NCBI GenBank assembly: GCA_041745295.1
Contig: JBGTJE010000062.1
Span: 53,758-117,757, forward strand
Direction: 5' to 3'
DNA from: JANMEB01 sp041745295
GTDB taxonomy: Bacteria; Planctomycetota; Planctomycetia; Pirellulales; Pirellulaceae
Length of the DNA stretch: 64,000 nt
The translations under genes were made by a program, and so were the position numbers. Below the pieces are notes generated by a model. That model searched no databases, was not told the DNA's origin, and saw only the letters and a list, made by a program, of their open reading frames with translations. How positions within the stretch are numbered: position 1 is the stretch's first letter; the number at the start of each line of letters is the position of its first letter. Shown one piece after another: positions 27,891 through 35,939 of this stretch.

Positions 27891-28832
27891 ATGCCGTTCG
27901 TGATCGGTACCGACGAAGCCGGATATGCGCCTAACCTGGGGCCGCTCGTGGTTAGCGCAACGGCTTGGAGCACTCCACGGAGCGATTTCGATTTCTATTC
28001 GGAACTTTCCGCGGAAGTCCACTGTTCGATCGTGGACGGCGATCCGCGACTGGTGATCGCCGACTCCAAGACGGCGTATCACGCGGGTGGATCGATCGAC
28101 CGTTTGGAGTCAGCGGTACTCGCGCTATTGGCGACCTATGCCAAGTCGCCCGAGCGGATATCCGATCTACTGCAACATGTGTGCGGACCCGCCATGGCAA
28201 TTCCGACGTGGTACGAATGGCATTGCGATCGATTGCCGATCGCAGCGCCGCGCGACGGAATTCAACGCCATCGCGACATGCTTGCCAACGGGTTTGCGGA
28301 CAAGGCGTTGAAGCTCGAGCGAATCGCCGCGCGACTTGTGTTTCCAGTCGAGTTCAACCAACTGGTCGATGTCCATGGAAACAAGGCGTCGGTCCTCTCG
28401 GCGATTACGCTGCAACTGATCGGAGAATTGCTGGAAACCTCGAACGAAGATTGCGTTATTGTCTGCGACCGGCACGGAGGAAGGGCTCGCTACGCTCCCT
28501 TGGTCCAGCAATTCCTGACGGGAGATTGGCTCCAAGTACAGGAAGAAAGCGCTGCTCGCAGTCGCTACTCCTGGTCGAACGCCGGACGCAATTTTGAAAT
28601 TCAGTTTCTCGTTCACGGGGAATCGTTTTTGCCGACCGCCGTGGCGTCGATGACGGCAAAATATCTGCGCGAAATCATGATGGCCGGCTGGAATGGATTT
28701 TGGTTGCGACACGATTCTGAACTGCGACCGACCGCAGGCTATCCCGGCGATGCCAAGCGTTTTCTACACGACGTGCGGCCGCTTTTGCTGCGGTTGGGGA
28801 TCGACAAACCTGCGATCTGGCGCAGCCGATAA
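27891..28832 (+). CDS. Divergent RNase HII-like (RNase H fold) protein
   Basis: 313 residues from ATG at 27891; an upstream extension to 27732 is repeat-derived. Residues 3-22 read 'FVIGTDEAGYAPNLGPLVVS', matching the first catalytic motif of RNase HII (GxDEAGRGPxxGPVV) with Arg-Gly changed to Tyr-Ala. 'ADSKT' matches the DSKK loop, and 'PTAVASMTAKYLREIMM' matches the AAASIxAKVxRD helix. RNase HII cuts RNA in RNA/DNA hybrids at single ribonucleotides. This protein is about 100 residues longer, with an insertion in the middle and 'CDRHGG' as another acidic site. It may be a lineage-specific nuclease; substrate unknown. Confidence 0.72.
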   Translation: MPFVIGTDEAGYAPNLGPLVVSATAWSTPRSDFDFYSELSAEVHCSIVDGDPRLVIADSKTAYHAGGSIDRLESAVLALLATYAKSPERISDLLQHVCGPAMAIPTWYEWHCDRLPIAAPRDGIQRHRDMLANGFADKALKLERIAARLVFPVEFNQLVDVHGNKASVLSAITLQLIGELLETSNEDCVIVCDRHGGRARYAPLVQQFLTGDWLQVQEESAARSRYSWSNAGRNFEIQFLVHGESFLPTAVASMTAKYLREIMMAGWNGFWLRHDSELRPTAGYPGDAKRFLHDVRPLLLRLGIDKPAIWRSR

Positions 28833-28853
28833 CCGCAAGATTCTGCCGTCCGA

Positions 28854-30023
28854 TTAGTCCGACCATTGCGACTCGTCAAGGATCGCCAGCGCGATAATCG
28901 CGAACGACGTCGCGATCAGCGGGTCGTCTTCACGCATCCGCGGACTGGAATTTTGCCAAAAACCCTCCGCCGATTGCCTCCCCAACAGTTCGCGGCGGAT
29001 TTGCGCGGCCATCGTCGGCTGTAGCTCTCGCGGCATGACCTCCATGGACTTCGCCAATGCATACCAATAGTAGTACAGCAATCCCTCGGACCAGGAATTA
29101 TCCGCACTGGATTCGAAGCCGGGAACGCGGTCGAATACAGAACGAGTTCGAAACCAACGGACGCCGGCCCTGAACTGCTCCGACTGAGGGTCTTCGCCGC
29201 AAGCGTTCAAACCGCGCAGCCCATCGGAGGTGGCACTGCCATACGACAGTGGCCGCGTTAAATCGTCCCGGTCGGCGTCGGCGGCCCAACCGGCTTTATT
29301 TCCGTCGTGATCCCGTTGGGCGTGAAAAAAGAACCCTCCGTCTCCCGGCAGGCTTTGGCATTTGCCCAGCCAAACGCGGTATAACTCAAGTGCTGCTTTT
29401 TCTTGGTCGTTCGATCGCAGGGCCAAGGCCTCCGAAACCATGGCGCCCACGGAAATGTTGGTCCCCGTGCTCTTGCGCGGACCGTCTGAACCTCCCTCCA
29501 AATCCCAACCCCCGAAGTCGGCTGCGTCCGGCGCATAACCTTCGCCTTGATCGATTTGCGATTCAACCAAATAGTCCAGCAAACGCTGGCGCTGGCGTTC
29601 GTCAAGCCGCAGTTCGAGTTTCTCCGCCGCCACGAGCAGCATCGCCGAAGCATACGTTGGATAGTCGGGCCCGCCAGGGTTGGCGACGCAGCCATGCCGT
29701 TCGATTTCCGTTGCGAGTGCGTCGCACGCAGATTGTAACTCGTCGACGAACCCCTCCCGTTGACTTGCCCCGACGTGCGAACACGCGTAGAGCACGAGAG
29801 CCGTCATTGCCGCACCGCCTTTCAAATTACCGTAGTGTGCCGAATGCCAAAGATGATCTGGTCTTTGCTGGGCCATAAGCCACTGGATCGCCTGGGGAAG
29901 ACCAGTGGAAACAGGTTGTGCGATTCGGCTCGCTTGCGTCGGCGCGGGGGGGTTTTCACATCCACTGGCAAGCAGGAAAAGCAAACACAATGGCGCGGAA
30001 ATCCAGGGCGATAACGCCACCAT
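28854..30023 (-). CDS. Lipoprotein with alpha/alpha-toroid (prenyltransferase/squalene-cyclase-like) fold
   Basis: 389 residues. ATG at 30023 opens a lipoprotein signal with lipobox LASGC. The body has repeated helical-pair motifs with the QW-like look of terpenoid cyclase/alpha2-macroglobulin toroids: 'AIQWLMAQQRPDHLWHS', 'LLDYLVESQIDQGEGYAPD', 'RRELLGRQSAEGFWQN'. No DxDD or other cyclase acid motif was seen, so enzymatic activity is doubtful. Planctomycetes have many such exported proteins. It is convergent with the RNase HII-like gene (22 bases apart) and divergent from the thioredoxin gene. Confidence 0.72.
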   Translation of the reverse strand: MVALSPWISAPLCLLFLLASGCENPPAPTQASRIAQPVSTGLPQAIQWLMAQQRPDHLWHSAHYGNLKGGAAMTALVLYACSHVGASQREGFVDELQSACDALATEIERHGCVANPGGPDYPTYASAMLLVAAEKLELRLDERQRQRLLDYLVESQIDQGEGYAPDAADFGGWDLEGGSDGPRKSTGTNISVGAMVSEALALRSNDQEKAALELYRVWLGKCQSLPGDGGFFFHAQRDHDGNKAGWAADADRDDLTRPLSYGSATSDGLRGLNACGEDPQSEQFRAGVRWFRTRSVFDRVPGFESSADNSWSEGLLYYYWYALAKSMEVMPRELQPTMAAQIRRELLGRQSAEGFWQNSSPRMREDDPLIATSFAIIALAILDESQWSD

Positions 30024-30371
30024 CGTTCTTGGCGGGCGAAGAACCGTGGGGATGCGACAAGAATCCCCGATTGGCGGAAACTTTCGTGGGACTTGCAAAC
30101 GCATCCCGTCGGGCAAAAAGTTGAGCGTTGCTGACATGGATTTGAACCGGCAATTTTCCGCAAAGCGCCATCAGAAATTGCCCGCCTGGATCATTCCGAG
30201 CTTGCGTCCGCTTGGACGAAAGGCGGTCGATTGGTATAGGTTAAGCCCGTTGGCAAATCATTCAAAGTGGCATCCCTGTGGACGGGTATCGACATCGTCC
30301 CGGAAATGACATGCCCGTGTGAGGTTGGGACTCGCGTCTCAACTAGATCGAAGTCAAAAGAGGAGAGACCC
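30024..30371. promoter_or_regulatory. Divergent intergenic region
   Basis: About 350 bases between divergent genes; it must hold both promoters. AGGAGAG at 30361-30367 is the ribosome site of the rightward gene. No operator, hairpin or further gene was recognised. Confidence 0.35.
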
Positions 30372-31511
30372 ATGTTGTTGTTTCGATCGATCTGTTTATT
30401 GACCTTGTCGGCCGTTCTGGCCTGGGGCAGGCCTTCGTTCGCGGCATGGCAGGAAAAAGCGGACCAGCCCACGAATGAAGATACATCGTCCACTAGCCAA
30501 GAGGAAAAACCTGATTCCCAGGAATCAGACGATGCCGATGCCAAGGAAAATGAGGAACCGACCGCGAACGACATTATGCGCGACGCCCAGACGAAAGCGA
30601 GCGACGGAGATTTGGACGGCGCGATCGCGCTGATCGAAAAAGCGAAATCGCTCGAACCAGACGAGCCGCGCATCGGGCTGATCTTGATTCGAGCCATGCA
30701 AGCCCGTGCCAGCGAACTAATCAATGACGATAAACGGCTGGACGCCAACCCATACTTTTATAAATCCGCCGTTCTGGTCCGCGAATTGAACGGCGACGCG
30801 GCGAAAATGTTCGGCCGCGACGCGGGGGCAGTGATTTACAAGGAAGCTAGCGCCTTTGCCGTGGACGGCAACACAGAGAAAGCACTGGCTTCGCTGAACG
30901 AGGCCATCGAGCGCGGCTACGAAGAATTTGAGGCGATGCGCAACGACCCCGACTTCGAATCGCTCCGCAAAAACAGTGCGTTCGTGGCACTGCTTGAAAA
31001 ACACGAAAAACGCATCCTGGAAGAAATGCTGGCCAAGACCAAAACCGAATTGGAGGATTTCAAGACGTTCGACTTCAGCTTCAAACTGAAGAATCTTGAC
31101 GGCAAAGAAATCAGCTTAGAGGACTACAAAGGTAAGATCGTCATCGTCGATTTTTGGGGAACGTGGTGCCCACCCTGCGTCGCCGAAATTCCTCATTTCA
31201 TCAAACTCAAGGAGAGTTACGGCGAGCAAGGAATCGAAATCGTGGGTTTGGCCTATGAACAGGCCGAGGATACCGAGGAAGCCATCGAAGCAGCCCTGAA
31301 AGGGGTCAAGGATTTCGTCGCAGAAAATAAGCTTAACTACACCTGCGCTATCGGAGACGACGAGACGCAAGAGAGGGTCCCCGATTTCGGGGCCTTTCCC
31401 ACCACACTCTTCATCGACCGCGAAGGCGTCGTTCGTTTGCAGCTTGTCGGGTTTCATCCGTACGCCAAACTCGAAATGGTCGTCCAGCATTTGCTGGGAA
31501 AAGGGAAGTAA
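30372..31511 (+). CDS. TlpA/ResA-like thioredoxin with N-terminal TPR-like region
   Basis: 379 residues. ATG at 30372 with AGGAGAG five bases upstream. Signal peptide 1-22, then an acidic low-complexity linker (25-60, 'EEKPDSQESDDADAKENEE'). A TPR-like helical region follows at about 65-215, then a thioredoxin domain of the AhpC/TlpA type (about 235-379) with active site WCPPC in 'DFWGTWCPPCVAEIPHF', cis-Pro in 'GAFPTTLFID' and 'EGVVRLQLVG'. It should act in the periplasm on disulfides of exported or cytochrome proteins; the partner is unknown. Confidence 0.88.
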   Translation: MLLFRSICLLTLSAVLAWGRPSFAAWQEKADQPTNEDTSSTSQEEKPDSQESDDADAKENEEPTANDIMRDAQTKASDGDLDGAIALIEKAKSLEPDEPRIGLILIRAMQARASELINDDKRLDANPYFYKSAVLVRELNGDAAKMFGRDAGAVIYKEASAFAVDGNTEKALASLNEAIERGYEEFEAMRNDPDFESLRKNSAFVALLEKHEKRILEEMLAKTKTELEDFKTFDFSFKLKNLDGKEISLEDYKGKIVIVDFWGTWCPPCVAEIPHFIKLKESYGEQGIEIVGLAYEQAEDTEEAIEAALKGVKDFVAENKLNYTCAIGDDETQERVPDFGAFPTTLFIDREGVVRLQLVGFHPYAKLEMVVQHLLGKGK

Positions 31512-31564
31512 GTGTTCCGTGTTTGAGCCGGAACATTAGCTGCGCTAGATTGCATGCACGAAAC

Positions 31565-31634
31565 TGTAGCGGAACTCGCCAGAGTTTCGTCGCATTTGCA
31601 TGCGGCTTGCCCAAAGTCTGGCGACTTCGGCTAC
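31565..31634. repeat. Palindromic interspersed repeat, GTAGCSGAAC family, copy 2
   Basis: The left arm TGTAGCGGAACTCGCCAGAG matches the reverse complement of the right arm (CTGGCGACTTCGGCTACA) at nearly every base, around a 25-base centre. It lies between the thioredoxin gene and recO. Copies: 8651-8702 and half copy 52441-52460. Confidence 0.75.
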
Positions 31635-31669
31635 AAAATTAGTCCTCTGGCCCAACTTGGCGGCTGGCG

Positions 31670-32419
31670 ATGTCGCTCGAAAAATCTGCCGCAGTCATCT
31701 TGCGAGTCATTGACTTCAGCAACACTAGCTGCGTTGTCACGATGTATACGCGGGATTTTGGCAAGTTAAGTGCCTTGGCGAAGGGAGCACGCCGACCCAA
31801 GAGCCCTTTCGAGGCTGCTCTTGACGTCTTATCAATCTGTCACGTAGTGTTCGTCCACAAATCGACCGAAGCGCTCGATATACTCACCGAAGCAAAATTG
31901 GAAAGGCGATTCCGCGCGGCTTCCAAGGACCTAGCTCGGCTGTACTCAGCGTATTATTTCGTCGAATTGACAACGGCACTGACGGAGCCCGCCGATCCGC
32001 AACCGGAACTATTCGACGCATTGCAGGCGGCGATCGTGGGGTTAGATCAAGGCGAACCGAACGAGCCCTGGATGCTGAGATTTGAAATGCGCATGTTGAC
32101 GATCATCGGCCATGGTCCGGCCCTTGAGTATTGCGTGGCCTGCGGCAAACCCGCCGGGGACAAAAATCCGTGCTGGTTCAGCAGTTCCGCGGGGGGCGTG
32201 ATCTGTCGTACCTGCCGCCCCGGCAAACGAAGTGTCGTCAGCGTCACGCGCGAAGCCATCGAAACGCTCAAGCGATTCGGCGAGTCATCCGAGTCGTGGC
32301 GCGAGCCGCTGCCCACCGGTGCGCTCGGTCAGATTCGAGGACTCATGAATCAATATGTGGCTCATTTGCTGGGATATCGCCCGAAACTGTTGCCCTATCT
32401 CACGCTGGGGAAGCATTGA
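31670..32419 (+). CDS. recO: DNA repair protein RecO
   Basis: 249 residues, the usual length. The N-terminal OB fold starts 'SAAVILRVIDFSNTSCVVTMYTRDFGKLSALAKGARRPKS', a typical RecO opening. A helical domain follows, with a zinc site (CVACGKPAG ... CRTC). RecO anneals SSB-coated DNA and helps RecR load RecA at gaps. ATG at 31670. It is followed by two lipoprotein genes on the same strand, 45 and 222 bases apart, which are not obviously related. Confidence 0.93.
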   Translation: MSLEKSAAVILRVIDFSNTSCVVTMYTRDFGKLSALAKGARRPKSPFEAALDVLSICHVVFVHKSTEALDILTEAKLERRFRAASKDLARLYSAYYFVELTTALTEPADPQPELFDALQAAIVGLDQGEPNEPWMLRFEMRMLTIIGHGPALEYCVACGKPAGDKNPCWFSSSAGGVICRTCRPGKRSVVSVTREAIETLKRFGESSESWREPLPTGALGQIRGLMNQYVAHLLGYRPKLLPYLTLGKH

Positions 32420-32464
32420 GCAGTCGTCAACATGGATGTCAACGCTGAAACGGAAGTCAAACGA

Positions 32465-33712
32465 ATGAGTCGCGATTATCGGCATCGGCTTTTTTGGTTG
32501 GTCGGGTTGTCGGCCTTGCTCACCGGCTGCGCGACTTTTCGCGATATCAAACAAGACATGTCGCAATGGAGCTTGCGTGAGAAAAAACAACCTTGGGATC
32601 GATCCCCGGACGAAGAGTTCGACGTCATGGGCGAGCGCCGTCCGTCGCGGATTATCGCCCGTGATTTTCAGCCGCGAAATTTCCTGACGACGATTCGCGT
32701 CATCACGGCGCTGGGAGAGGACCAGAAAGCGGCCGAGCTGGCATTCGACGAAGGCCGCAATCTCTACGAACAAGCCGCGGAATTGCACGAAGCGGAGAAG
32801 CCCGGCGAAGCTGCGCCGCTCTTTCACCAAGCCGGCAACCAATTTCGCGAAGCGGCCGCCCGCTGGCCCGATTCAGCCATGGAAGAGGACTCGCTTTTCA
32901 TGCAGGGCGAAGCATTTTTCTTCGCCGACCAGTACGTGCTAGCCAACCGCGCATACGAAAGCCTCGTCGCGCGATTCTCCGGCAGCTCGTACCTCGATCA
33001 AGTCGAAGCGCGCCGATTTTCGATCGCCCAATTTTGGCTCCGCACCTCGGAAGAAAACAAACCGTTGCTGGGGCTTAACTTGACCAACGAGATGCTGCCA
33101 ACTACTGGTATTGCCAGCGAAGCCCGCCGCATTTTCCATCGGATTCGACTCGACGATCCCACCGGAAAACTCGCCGATGACGCCACGATGGCGCTGGGGG
33201 CCGCCTTCTTCCGAGCCGGCAGTTACCAAGAGGCCGCCGACGCTTTTGACGACTTGCGCAAGTCCTACCCCGGCAGCCCGCACCAATTCAACGCGCACCT
33301 ATTCCAAGTCAAATCGCTCCTGGCGACCTACGCAGGCCCCGACTACGATGGCGCGCCGCTGGAAAAAGCCGACCAATTACTCCACGCCATGGTGAAGCAG
33401 TTCCCCAACGAAGTCGAACAGCAAAGAGAGTATCTGGCCAGCGAAGGAAGTCGCGTCCGCAACATGCTGGCCGATCGCGATTACCAAGTCGGCCAGTACT
33501 ACGAGTCCAAGGGTGAGAATCGAGCGGCGGGCTTGTACTACGCTTCGGTCGCCGAACGCTTCAAGGACACGACGCTCAGCGACGAGGCCCGGGACCGCGT
33601 TGTCGAAGTGGCCCAAAAGGACCCGGAACCTGTGCAGCCCGTTGCTTGGTTCGTCGATTGGTTTCCCGAAGCCAAAGCAACCCGTCCTTTGATCCCAACC
33701 GAAACCAAATAA
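32465..33712 (+). CDS. TPR lipoprotein, BamD/YbgF-like
   Basis: 415 residues. ATG at 32465 opens a lipoprotein signal with lipobox 'LLTGCAT'. From about residue 95 there are TPR-type helical pairs with BamD-like phrases: 'GNQFREAAARWPDSAMEEDSLF', 'YVLANRAYESLVARFSGSSYLDQVE', 'SYQEAADAFDDLRKSYPGSPH', 'GLYYASVAERFKDTTLSDEA'. BamD is the lipoprotein partner of BamA in outer-membrane protein assembly. This protein is larger than E. coli BamD, so it may be an analogue. The LptE-like gene follows, which fits an outer-membrane assembly theme. Confidence 0.8.
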   Translation: MSRDYRHRLFWLVGLSALLTGCATFRDIKQDMSQWSLREKKQPWDRSPDEEFDVMGERRPSRIIARDFQPRNFLTTIRVITALGEDQKAAELAFDEGRNLYEQAAELHEAEKPGEAAPLFHQAGNQFREAAARWPDSAMEEDSLFMQGEAFFFADQYVLANRAYESLVARFSGSSYLDQVEARRFSIAQFWLRTSEENKPLLGLNLTNEMLPTTGIASEARRIFHRIRLDDPTGKLADDATMALGAAFFRAGSYQEAADAFDDLRKSYPGSPHQFNAHLFQVKSLLATYAGPDYDGAPLEKADQLLHAMVKQFPNEVEQQREYLASEGSRVRNMLADRDYQVGQYYESKGENRAAGLYYASVAERFKDTTLSDEARDRVVEVAQKDPEPVQPVAWFVDWFPEAKATRPLIPTETK

Positions 33713-33778
33713 AACTGCGTTCGATATCCGGATGCTCTATTCCCTTCCTCACATCGCTTTCCCTTTTCGCATCTTATT

Positions 33779-33915
33779 CCCTCGCCCTCCTTGGGAAGGG
33801 CTAGGAGGGGGGAGTTTAGATTTATGATTTCAGATTTCAGATTTCAGAATGGAATTCGCGTTAGGCAAATGCGCCGACCACGTTACTCCTTTTCCCTCCC
33901 CCGCCGCGGGGAGGG
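33779..33915. repeat. Two CCCTC...GAGGG hairpin repeats upstream of lptE
   Basis: Two copies of the palindromic CCCTCNCCC family: 33779-33811 (imperfect) and 33894-33915 (CCCTCCCCCGC with GCGGGGAGGG). Between them is a short tandem of ATTTCAG (about 33829-33847). GGGAGGGGGGAG right after the second copy lies 5-12 bases before the lptE start and could act as ribosome site. Relatives: 47583-47611 and 52750-52776. Confidence 0.65.
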
Positions 33916-33934
33916 CCAGGGAGGGGGGAGTTTT

Positions 33935-34426
33935 ATGAGCGGCCTGGCATGGCTCTGGTTGCTCGCCGCCAGCGGTTGCCACTTTTACCAATTCGGCAAT
34001 CAAGGTATGTATTGCTCGAGCGTGCAAACGGTGTACGTCGAGATGTTCGAATCGGATTCCTTTCGAAAATTCTTGGGACAACGACTCACCGAGGCCGTGG
34101 TCAAGGAGATCGAACTCAACACCCCGTTGCGAATCACCGAACGCGGACTGGCGCAGTCGGTTTTGCGCGGCCGACTGCTTCGCGATCGCAAGCGAGTTGT
34201 AACCGAGACGGTCAACGATGATCCGCGCGATTTGCAAATCGATTATTTGCTCGAAGTGACTTGGACCGATCCCGCTGGCAATCCGCTGATGGAGCGCCAA
34301 GTCCTGCGACTCAACCGCAGCATCGACTTCATCCCGGAAGGGGGCCAATCGCTCACCACTGCGGAGCAGGAACTGATCAACCGCCTCGCTCGGCAAGTCG
34401 TCCAACAAATGGAAATGCCCTGGTAG
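33935..34426 (+). CDS. LptE-like LPS-assembly lipoprotein
   Basis: 163 residues. ATG at 33935 opens a short lipoprotein signal (lipobox AASGC) with 'HFYQFGNQGMY' after it. 'SVQTVYVEMFESDSFRKFLGQRLTEAVVKEIELNTPLRITE' and the strand-rich 'LRGRLLRDRKRV' fit the LptE family, which plugs the LptD barrel that delivers lipopolysaccharide to the outer leaflet. The family is divergent and short. An upstream in-frame extension to 33791 is translated repeat and rejected. LptD is not in the window. Confidence 0.78.
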   Translation: MSGLAWLWLLAASGCHFYQFGNQGMYCSSVQTVYVEMFESDSFRKFLGQRLTEAVVKEIELNTPLRITERGLAQSVLRGRLLRDRKRVVTETVNDDPRDLQIDYLLEVTWTDPAGNPLMERQVLRLNRSIDFIPEGGQSLTTAEQELINRLARQVVQQMEMPW

Positions 34427-34448
34427 CGGATTCGCGTATCCGCGACTA

Positions 34449-35201
34449 TCAATGCAATTGACCCCACTGCGCTTGTAGCCATTTCACGCCATCACTGAGA
34501 TGGATGCCATGAGCGCCGGCGTTATAGTGGTTCAAGCCGTTGATGGTTTTGAACTCCAGCTTCGCCCCCTTCGCTTTGACGACATCGGCGTGTTTCTTCG
34601 CGGAGTTGTACGAGACAATCTCATCTTTGTCGGAATGGATCACATACACCGGGATTTTCCACGCCACGTCTTCGCCAGCCACCGGCGCGGCCACGGGGAG
34701 AGCGCCAGTGAAGAGATCCTGATGCCGGGAGCCGATGAACCATGCCCCTTCACCGCCAAGGCTGAAGCCGGTGATTACTACCTTTTTCTCGTCGATCGCG
34801 TAGGCCTTCATCGCGCTCTTGGTGAGCCAGACTGCCGCCTGTTCGTTCAGGACGTCGGTCCACCTGCCTCCGAGCGCATCGGGGGCAATGATGATCGCAT
34901 TCAAACCGACTAATCCAGGGCGGAACGCCTCAATCATTCCTTTGCCGGTGTATGGGCTCGGCTTCGCCCCGTCGTAGCCGAAGTGGAGCGCAAGCACGAG
35001 TGGTACCGGCGTCTTGCCGTCATAGCTGCTGGGGATCGCGATGGTGTACTTGACGCTCTCAAGGCCGGGGATGTCGGCCGTTTGTTGGTGTGTGCCAGGA
35101 GGAAGTTTCTTCAGTTCGGCCGCTTCCGGGATCATGACCGCGTCCCGACCTCCGCAGCCGACGGACAGGGCAAAGATGAGAAGGAACGGCAATCGTTGCA
35201 A
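34449..35201 (-). CDS. Exported alpha/beta hydrolase lipoprotein (esterase / PHB-depolymerase-like)
   Basis: About 250 residues if started at TTG 35201. This gives a clear lipoprotein signal (LQRLPFLLIFALSVGCGG), whereas the first ATG (35135) lies after the cysteine. The fold is visible: 'VPLVLALHFGYDG', 'IIAPDALGG', the nucleophile elbow 'GFSLGGEGAW' (Ser), Asp in 'HSDKDEIV' and His in 'NGLNHYNAG'. The substrate is unknown; related proteins cleave esters. An attC-like hairpin ends about 20 bases upstream and no known operon partner is present, so it may be an acquired cassette gene. A longer frame to 35810 is not supported. Confidence 0.72.
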   Translation of the reverse strand: MQRLPFLLIFALSVGCGGRDAVMIPEAAELKKLPPGTHQQTADIPGLESVKYTIAIPSSYDGKTPVPLVLALHFGYDGAKPSPYTGKGMIEAFRPGLVGLNAIIIAPDALGGRWTDVLNEQAAVWLTKSAMKAYAIDEKKVVITGFSLGGEGAWFIGSRHQDLFTGALPVAAPVAGEDVAWKIPVYVIHSDKDEIVSYNSAKKHADVVKAKGAKLEFKTINGLNHYNAGAHGIHLSDGVKWLQAQWGQLH

Positions 35202-35221
35202 GGTGGATCCCCAAAAAAGTC

Positions 35222-35313
35222 GCCTAACGACCCAAGTCAGCGACCCGGCACACAGGACGCGTGGATTGCAACCACAGCGCGATGACCGGTTTCGCTGCAG
35301 TGCATGGTTATAC
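35222..35313 (-). other. attC-like inverted-repeat site (candidate integron recombination site)
   Basis: On the plus strand: GCCTAAC (35222-35228), AGCGACCCGG (35239-35248), a 37-base variable centre, CCGGTTTCGCT (35286-35296) and GTTATAC (35307-35313). The inner arms pair with one bulge, the outer boxes pair by TAAC/GTTA, and length (92 bases) and order match the R''-L''-L'-R' layout of attC. GCCTAAC fits RYYYAAC exactly; GTTATAC misses GTTRRRY at one base. The hydrolase gene starts about 20 bases beyond it. An integrase was not found. Confidence 0.35.
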
Positions 35314-35654
35314 AGATGCGCATAACGTTCGTCTCGGGCAGTATAACGTGATTCGGCCGAGTGAAGAATTCGGACACAAAGTCTCTTTATATTGGAGTTT
35401 AGGGCGCGGGTGATATTCAATCTCCCGGAACCTTGTACGGCCGGACGGTCCGCATAATGTTTTGGGGACGCATTGCTCGTCCGCCCGGAAGTAAACCTTA
35501 GAGCCCCGTGATGGCAATCCACGTTTGAGGGGCATAAAGAATCCATGAAAGTCCGTGGCTTGGGGCTCGGGTCGTTTGTTCTAGACTGCTGACCAAGCGT
35601 TGGTCGCGTGTTGGCGTGCAAAAAGTTCGAAACCCCAAGCGCACGGGGAAAACC

Positions 35655-35750
35655 ATGAACATTCTCGCCATTGATTTGGGCAAATTCAATTCGATGTTCT
35701 GTTTTTTTGATTCCACCAGCCAATCCGCCGAGTTTTTGCTTCCCGCCACG
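35655..35750 (+). pseudogene. IS110-family transposase, 5' remnant
   Basis: About 32 codons from ATG 35655 (MNILAIDLGKFNSMFCFFDS and following, up to LLPAT) match the start of planctomycete IS110-type transposases, with the first catalytic aspartate of the DEDD set (Asp7). Right after this the frame runs into unrelated sequence, and the rest of the DEDD domain and the serine-containing Tnp_20 domain are absent. So this is a truncated relic. Ends of the element were not found. Confidence 0.65.
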
Positions 35751-35939
35751 GAGCACCCGTCGCGCATTACGAACACGGGGCCTCCGCGAGGACCCAGGAT
35801 AAGTCGACACCGGCTCCGACGTGCAGCCGCCATTCGACTTGTCCTATAATTATCGCGCATCCGCAACGTATCAGTTAGACAATTTGCTGGGTTCTAATCA
35901 TTACCTTTCCAAATGCCAACACTTTCATAGGAATTGTTC

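Larger units (their letters stand above)
35202..35939. other. Gene-poor accessory region, 740 bases
   Basis: Contains the attC-like site (35222-35313), a second GTATAAC box at 35341 that is the exact inverse of GTTATAC at 35307, and the 5' remnant of an IS110-type transposase gene (35655-35750). About 35350-35650 shows no gene. If the element was of the IS110 group, the bases just before 35655 correspond to its left end. Confidence 0.5.

Noticed and set aside
35202..35810. N-terminal extension of the hydrolase gene
   Set aside because: It would bury the lipoprotein signal inside the protein and run through the attC-like hairpin and the transposase relic.
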